64,000 bases of DNA from DAMCAP01 sp032059445 (GTDB lineage Bacteria > Bacillota > Clostridia > Oscillospirales > Ruminococcaceae): the NCBI GenBank assembly GCA_032059445.1, contig DAMCAP010000013.1, forward strand, positions 11,258-75,257, in the 5' to 3' direction. The position numbers and the translations under genes were made by a program. The notes under the pieces are model-generated. The model did not search any database and was not told the origin of the DNA. It was given only the letters and a program-made list of their open reading frames with translations. Below, one piece after another: positions 60,219-64,000 of the stretch. Each line of letters opens with the position of its first letter. Within the stretch, counting starts at the first letter, position 1.

Positions 60219-60650
60219 TTAGCTATTCGCTAAATATCTCTTAACCGCCATCTTCACACTGGCTTCACTCCCATTTACCCTCGCCCCTACCTGTTGCCAA
60301 GATAACCCTTCAACATACCGCAGTGTAAATATCTGCCTCGTCAGGCTATCCTCAATACCTGCTATGTACCTCTCCAGCTCCAGCAGCTCCCTCTCCCGGT
60401 GCAGCAGCGTTTCGGCTAACTGCACTTTACGCTTTGCGATTGCCTCTGACAACGCTTGCGCCTGCACTGACGGCCCAATCCCTGCAATGACCTCGGTATG
60501 TAGCTGATAGGGTACACAACGGGCGGAGGCTTGCACAGCATCCACCACGGTGTGTTTACAACGATCTTCTCGCAGCTTACGCAGTTGACTACGCAGCATA
60601 CGAATTTCACCGTTAAGGTGCTGGAGTTGGGAAAGCTTGTCTATTGTCAT
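60219..60650 (-). CDS. Phage late transcriptional activator-like (ArpU/RinA/sigma-like) protein
   Basis: A 143-aa protein. The N-terminal two-thirds is coiled coil; the C-terminal part SLTRQIFTLRYVEGLSWQQVGARVNGSEASVKMAVKRYL is a sigma-70 region 4-like helix-turn-helix of the kind found in ArpU-like late regulators. It lies immediately upstream of the terminase side in gene order, the usual place for the activator of late genes. Its start overlaps the stop of the small zinc-finger gene (ATGA). Confidence 0.82.
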   Translation of the reverse strand: MTIDKLSQLQHLNGEIRMLRSQLRKLREDRCKHTVVDAVQASARCVPYQLHTEVIAGIGPSVQAQALSEAIAKRKVQLAETLLHRERELLELERYIAGIEDSLTRQIFTLRYVEGLSWQQVGARVNGSEASVKMAVKRYLANS

Positions 60651-60811
60651 ATTTCACGCTCCTCTCGGACTTCCTCAAATTTCATCTGCCCTTCCATTTG
60701 CACAGGGATGTACCTGCATTTTTGCTGATGCCGCTCGACGCCCTTTGGGGTAGTCAGCACTCTACCGCAGGCTAAGCACTTCCACACAAATATCTGCTTG
60801 TACTGGTCCAT
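60647..60811 (-). CDS. Small zinc-finger-like phage protein
   Basis: A 54-aa protein starting MDQYKQIFVWKCLACGRVL. Its CLACGRVLTTPKGVERHQQKC segment has the spacing C-x2-C-x12-H-x3-C of a C2HC-type zinc finger. GGGAGGG precedes the ATG, which overlaps the upstream stop (TAATG); its own stop overlaps the ATG of the late-activator gene. Coupled on both sides, it is clearly translated, and may contact DNA or help the activator. Confidence 0.75.
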   Translation of the reverse strand: MDQYKQIFVWKCLACGRVLTTPKGVERHQQKCRYIPVQMEGQMKFEEVREEREI

Positions 60812-61137
60812 TAAGGTTCCCTCCCGTCAAATATCCGAGCCGCTAATCTGCACCTCTCGCACCCATGAATATTGAGCTCACTCAGGTAAGCGCTAAGCCG
60901 ATTGCGCCTTTTCGCTTCCGCTATGTACAGATCGTAGTTTCTTATTGCAAGAGCGTATTCCGTCAGCAGCTTTGCTTTCTCCTTGCGAGCCTCCTCCCGA
61001 GAGATCGCACCGCAGCGATACTCCCGATAGAGATTGCGAAAGGACAGGAAGAGAAGTTGCTGGGGTTGCGGTATATCGTTAGGGAGCGATTCACTTGCCA
61101 TTGCCCTGCGTTCTAACTCTTCAAGCTCAAGTACCAT
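60811..61137 (-). CDS. Hypothetical phage protein with C-terminal Cys pair
   Basis: A 108-aa helical protein with FLSFRNLYREYRCGAISREEARKEKAKLLTEYA and a C-terminal GCERCRLAARIFDG. The family is common in the early region of clostridial prophages, but its function is unknown. The start is ATG at 61137, 8 nt after AAGGAGG; a further in-frame ATG lies upstream inside the VRR-NUC gene. Confidence 0.7.
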   Translation of the reverse strand: MVLELEELERRAMASESLPNDIPQPQQLLFLSFRNLYREYRCGAISREEARKEKAKLLTEYALAIRNYDLYIAEAKRRNRLSAYLSELNIHGCERCRLAARIFDGREP

Positions 61138-61502
61138 TCGATCAGCCTCCTTGCACTCTCCCATCCATGCGCTACCTGTGCAAAATTCCCCTCAGCATTC
61201 AGCTCCTCGATCCACCAATTCTGCTCCGACGAGCTTGTGCCAGCTTCCGTTTTAAGCTCAATGTATAAAGAATGATACTGTCCTCGGGCGACTGGTAGGT
61301 GCAAATCAGGCACTCCTTTTTTCACACCTTGCCTCTTGAGCTGAGCTGCTTCTCGCTCGTCCCTAGAGCCCCCGTTAGGAATATGGTGAAGGAGTTTAAG
61401 GCATGGATACTGTTTACGGATAGAAGGCTGTGCGGCCCATTTCAGCAGCGTTGCCTGATGCTGCCCCTCAGTACGAGGGGCGGGGATACGCTTAGTTGCC
61501 AC
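61113..61502 (-). CDS. VRR-NUC domain nuclease
   Basis: A 129-aa protein of the VRR-NUC (PD-(D/E)xK) family: EGQHQATLLKWAAQ, HHIPNGGSRDEREAAQLKRQGVKKGVPDLHLPVARGQYHSLYIELKT, with the catalytic Pro-Asp in VPDL and Glu-x-Lys in IELKT, and SSEQNWWIEEL. Phage members are structure-specific endonucleases or Holliday junction resolvases. The start is GTG at 61502 after GGGGGAG; the 32 upstream in-frame codons overlap the preceding gene. Confidence 0.88.
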   Translation of the reverse strand: MATKRIPAPRTEGQHQATLLKWAAQPSIRKQYPCLKLLHHIPNGGSRDEREAAQLKRQGVKKGVPDLHLPVARGQYHSLYIELKTEAGTSSSEQNWWIEELNAEGNFAQVAHGWESARRLIEWYLSLKS

Positions 61503-61656
61503 TCTGCTCCCCCTTCCAACACTCAACAAACGCCACATTGCGCTTTCCAGACTTGTCTTTTTCCTTGCCTTGGCGGACCGTGTAGCCGTTCTTTGCAAGA
61601 ATCATCACAACGGCATCCCTGTCCTCTGGGCGATCAATATATAGTTTGGTTGTCAT
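61492..61656 (-). CDS. Small phage protein (54 aa)
   Basis: A 54-aa protein, MTTKLYIDRPEDRDAVVMIL, then AKNGYTVRQGKEKD and VAFVECWKGEQSGN. It has an alpha/beta pattern without recognised family, frequent between helicase and VRR-NUC genes in clostridial phages. GGAGGG precedes the ATG. It overlaps the helicase stop (ATGA) and the VRR-NUC start, so it belongs to the same coupled operon. Confidence 0.72.
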   Translation of the reverse strand: MTTKLYIDRPEDRDAVVMILAKNGYTVRQGKEKDKSGKRNVAFVECWKGEQSGN

Positions 61657-63155
61657 ACCGCCTTCCCTCCCATCATAATTCTGTTAAGTATTTGCGATGC
61701 CTCCAGCTTTGTAAGTTCGGTGGTATCAAATCCCTTGAGCTTTCGCTGGATTAACGCAAGCTGCTTTTCACTTGCAGGCTTCTTGCCCCAATATCTCGCC
61801 TGCTCCAAATCCCAGATATATCTGGAATCCTCATGCTCTCTGCATAGCTTCTGATAGGCTCTATCCAGCGCCGCCTGCATGGGTACAAGCCCCCCACCAA
61901 GAGTTACCCTGCCAAGCTTATCAGCGCAGGGTATCACAATGCGCTTACGCTGGGGTAGGCTGCACACCAAGGAGCCGTCAGGCATCTTGAAGTAATTTAC
62001 CCCATGGGTCAAATACTTCTGCTCCTGCGCCCACAGATCCACCATCTGAATGTTCTTAATCCAGCTTTCGGGACAGTCGGCTGCACTTAACACCTTCTCA
62101 GGAAGTTCAAAGAGCAAGCCTTCCAGATCCTCTGTCCTCCTTGGGGGTACATCTTTAAGGTCTATTCCCAAAAGTGTAGGTGCCGTACATAAAGACGCCT
62201 TACCTGACACCCCTACACAATCGATCAGATTGAGCCGTTCCTTCCCCGGATACAGGCGCAGTCCCCTACCTACCATCTGGGTGTAAAGACTATCAGACTG
62301 TGTAGGGCGGGCGATGATGACCGTTTCCACCAAGGGAATATCCGTTCCTTCGGTAAACACCATGCAGTTGACAATACAAGGGATCTCCCGCCGGGTAAAT
62401 GCCTCTATGATGGCAGCCCGGTTTTTTGTTTCTCCTGTGACCACTACAGCACCGGGGATACGGTCGGCTATCTCCTGTGCCTGCTTGACCGATACCGCAA
62501 AGATTAGGGTAGCCCCCACCGCCAACTCCATGTATGCCTGCGCTATGGCATCGGCTGTGCCATCCATAGCTTCCTCCAGTTCACCAGGGGCATAGTCCCC
62601 AAGGCGTGTACGCACATTTCGAAGGTCAAAGCCTATATTTACTCGACGGCAGTAAATATCCGAAAGATATTGATTCTGGATACCCCATTTAAGATCACGT
62701 TGGAAAATGATATCATCAAAGATATTGTCTAGTCGCACCTTGTCACCACGTCCGGGTGTGGCGGTAAAGCCCAGCAGCAGCCGAGGGGTAAAGTACTCAA
62801 AGATACGCTTGTATGTATTTGCGGCAGCGTGATGCGCTTCATCACATACCACAATGTCAAAGTCATGGGGTGCAAACCGCTCTAAGCGCCGAGTGATCGA
62901 TTGCACCGATGCACTGACCACTTCATCCAAGGAAGACGAGCTTTCCCCCGCCATCTCCACACCCGTCATGCAGGTGAAATATTTGAGCGGCTGCCGTACC
63001 AGCTCCTCTCGGTGAGATAGAATCAGCATCCTACCGCGTCTGGGTATATTGGCAAAGGTAACCGTCTTGCCAAGTCCGGTAGCCATCTGTATTAAATACT
63101 TCCCGTTTTCGGGAATGCTCTCGATACATTCACGTTGATAGGGTCTTAACTGCAT
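61653..63155 (-). CDS. Phage DEAD/DEAH-box helicase
   Basis: A 500-aa superfamily 2 helicase. Motif I MATGLGKT is at residues 24-31, motif II DEAH in VVCDEAHHAA, motif III TATPGRGD, motif V-like FTEGTDIPLVE and motif VI QMVGRGLRLYPGK. A C-terminal segment with ARYWGKKPASEKQLALIQRKLKG is common in phage RecQ/DEAD helicases of this type. The start is ATG at 63155 after AAAAGGAGG; the frame is open 38 codons further without a ribosome site. It should act in phage replication or recombination. Confidence 0.92.
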   Translation of the reverse strand: MQLRPYQRECIESIPENGKYLIQMATGLGKTVTFANIPRRGRMLILSHREELVRQPLKYFTCMTGVEMAGESSSSLDEVVSASVQSITRRLERFAPHDFDIVVCDEAHHAAANTYKRIFEYFTPRLLLGFTATPGRGDKVRLDNIFDDIIFQRDLKWGIQNQYLSDIYCRRVNIGFDLRNVRTRLGDYAPGELEEAMDGTADAIAQAYMELAVGATLIFAVSVKQAQEIADRIPGAVVVTGETKNRAAIIEAFTRREIPCIVNCMVFTEGTDIPLVETVIIARPTQSDSLYTQMVGRGLRLYPGKERLNLIDCVGVSGKASLCTAPTLLGIDLKDVPPRRTEDLEGLLFELPEKVLSAADCPESWIKNIQMVDLWAQEQKYLTHGVNYFKMPDGSLVCSLPQRKRIVIPCADKLGRVTLGGGLVPMQAALDRAYQKLCREHEDSRYIWDLEQARYWGKKPASEKQLALIQRKLKGFDTTELTKLEASQILNRIMMGGKAV

Positions 63156-63437
63156 TTTAACCTCCTTTTGTGGGGATCGTGGGACGATGTGGGACGAGTG
63201 TCCCACGGTAAGAAGCCAGTCATTTAGCGGCTTCTCGGGGTGTTGTGGGGGTGTGGGGGTGATTTGCACACTTTTTTCTTACGCGCGAGGTGCATATTTT
63301 TATGGGTGCTTCGTGTAAGAAAATCATATATATACATGTATGTTTTTTCGCCCCACACGCCCACACCCCCACAGCCCTGTAATTTAGCGGGTTCTCTGGC
63401 TCTTTCCTCCCCCACAGGCATCCCACATTCCCCCACA
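63156..63437. other. Repeat-rich intergenic region, possible replication origin
   Basis: Contains three GTGGGAC units in the 29 bases at 63179-63207 (two direct, one inverted). There is also a perfect 14-bp inverted repeat (63244-63257 with 63360-63373, TGTGGGGGTGTGGG) enclosing a second, imperfect hairpin with TTTCTTAC/GTAAGAAA ends. It lies between the helicase and the primase-like gene, where phage origins often sit. Confidence 0.5.
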
Positions 63438-64000
63438 TCAAATCAATTCGCCCCTCTCATTTGGGGCATCATCTTGCTCGGGTTCGTTGCCAATCCAAAG
63501 AACAATGCACTCAGTGAGTACCCCCGCAATGCGCTTGCCTCTGGTGTTGTTCTTAGCACGAGTCTGTATCAACTTCTGCTGTTTGAGGTAACTGATAAGA
63601 GCGGTACTTGAGAAGCCCGCATCCTCCGCAGCCTTACGAAACACTGAGCCAATAATAAATGCCCAGTTTCCCTCAATCACGCCGTATACCTCCCCCTGCT
63701 CAATGTCAGGGCGCATCCTGTTTGCATTCTGCGTAACCCAGTCACACATATACCGATAGCCTCGGTCCCCCGCCGAAACAGCAGCACGGCTGGCGAGGAA
63801 GCGTGAAATATCCTCGGTAGTCAACGCCCGTCCATCTTTAAAGATCCACTCGGTGGCAAGCTGATCCGCCGCAATTACCACGGCGGCAGCCATCGCCTGC
63901 TTTTCAGTAGTGTCGTTCTCGGTTAGCCTGCGAAAGCACTCTTTGTAGAGCTCCTGGGCTTTGGCGGTATTATCGTCGTCATAGAGTCGCTCTACAAACT
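63438..64000 (-). CDS. DUF927/primase-like phage protein, partial
   Basis: The C-terminal 187 codons of a larger gene that enters from the right edge. The readable part includes FVERLYDDDNTAKAQELYKECF, then KQAMAAAVVIAADQLATEWIF, DGRALTTEDISRFL and SVFRKAAEDAGFSSTALISYLKQQ, the pattern of C-termini of DUF927/virulence-associated-E-like primase-helicase proteins. The N-terminal catalytic domains would lie outside the window. Confidence 0.75.
   Translation of the reverse strand, partial: FVERLYDDDNTAKAQELYKECFRRLTENDTTEKQAMAAAVVIAADQLATEWIFKDGRALTTEDISRFLASRAAVSAGDRGYRYMCDWVTQNANRMRPDIEQGEVYGVIEGNWAFIIGSVFRKAAEDAGFSSTALISYLKQQKLIQTRAKNNTRGKRIAGVLTECIVLWIGNEPEQDDAPNERGELI

Noticed and set aside
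1..64000. CRISPR arrays, rRNA genes and complete insertion sequences
   Set aside because: No regularly spaced repeats, no rRNA-like sequence and no transposase frame with terminal inverted repeats were seen. No integrase gene lies in the window either.

Overview
The window looks like a contig from a Gram-positive anaerobe of the class Clostridia. AGGAGG-type ribosome binding sites are strong, promoters are of the consensus sigma-A kind, most genes end in rho-independent terminators, and the gene families (GntP permease, DUF2935, DUF6774, Opp with D-aminoacylase, HxlR, ABC-3C, Gp15/GP20-type phage genes) are typical of that class. I cannot name a genus. Two runs of exactly ten Ns (7018-7027 and 43273-43282) are assembly gaps inside or next to genes.

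Layout. 1-3200 (minus): an AspT/YidE-type transporter followed by sucC and sucD, led by a consensus promoter and a textbook cobalamin riboswitch with a terminator. 3.7-11.5 kb (minus): an oligopeptide ABC transporter operon (oppA-B-C-D-F) ending in a D-aminoacylase, with an unusually structured 460-bp intergenic stretch before the last gene. 11.8-14.6 kb (plus): cytosine permease and cytosine deaminase behind a leader that folds as a three-state PyrR attenuator. 14.6-32.4 kb: ordinary chromosomal genes, including a CPBP protease, two Old Yellow Enzyme homologues, a GntP permease, small helical proteins, an HxlR regulator divergent from a nitroreductase/ene-reductase pair, a TetR operon with a perfect operator, and several poorly known genes.

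32461-32524 holds only the 3' part of a tRNA-Ser(GGA) gene, with the tRNA terminator beside it at 32420-32457. From the orientation of the fragment, everything to its right up to the window edge is an integrated prophage, with integrase and intact tRNA lying beyond 64 kb. The first 7 kb of the prophage next to the attachment site is AT-rich cargo: a glycosylase-like protein, unknown proteins, and a tight operon made of a HEPN/Abi_C-like protein, a 48-aa protein, and the three parts of an ABC-three-component (ABC-3C) conflict system. From 39.4 kb rightward come lysis genes, tail tip and fibre genes, tape measure, tail and head genes, portal, terminase, a second cargo spot (58.2-60.0 kb), then the late activator, small zinc and nuclease proteins, a helicase and a primase-like DUF927 gene. 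Almost all phage genes are on the minus strand.

The items most worth follow-up are the B12-switched transporter-sucCD operon (a possible succinate-overflow switch), the ABC-3C/HEPN operon with its translationally coupled small gene, a 36-aa Cys/Phe-rich peptide gene and a membrane-protein pair at 58.2-60.0 kb, the structured RNA candidate at 5.4-5.75 kb, and a repeat-rich possible replication origin at 63.2-63.4 kb.
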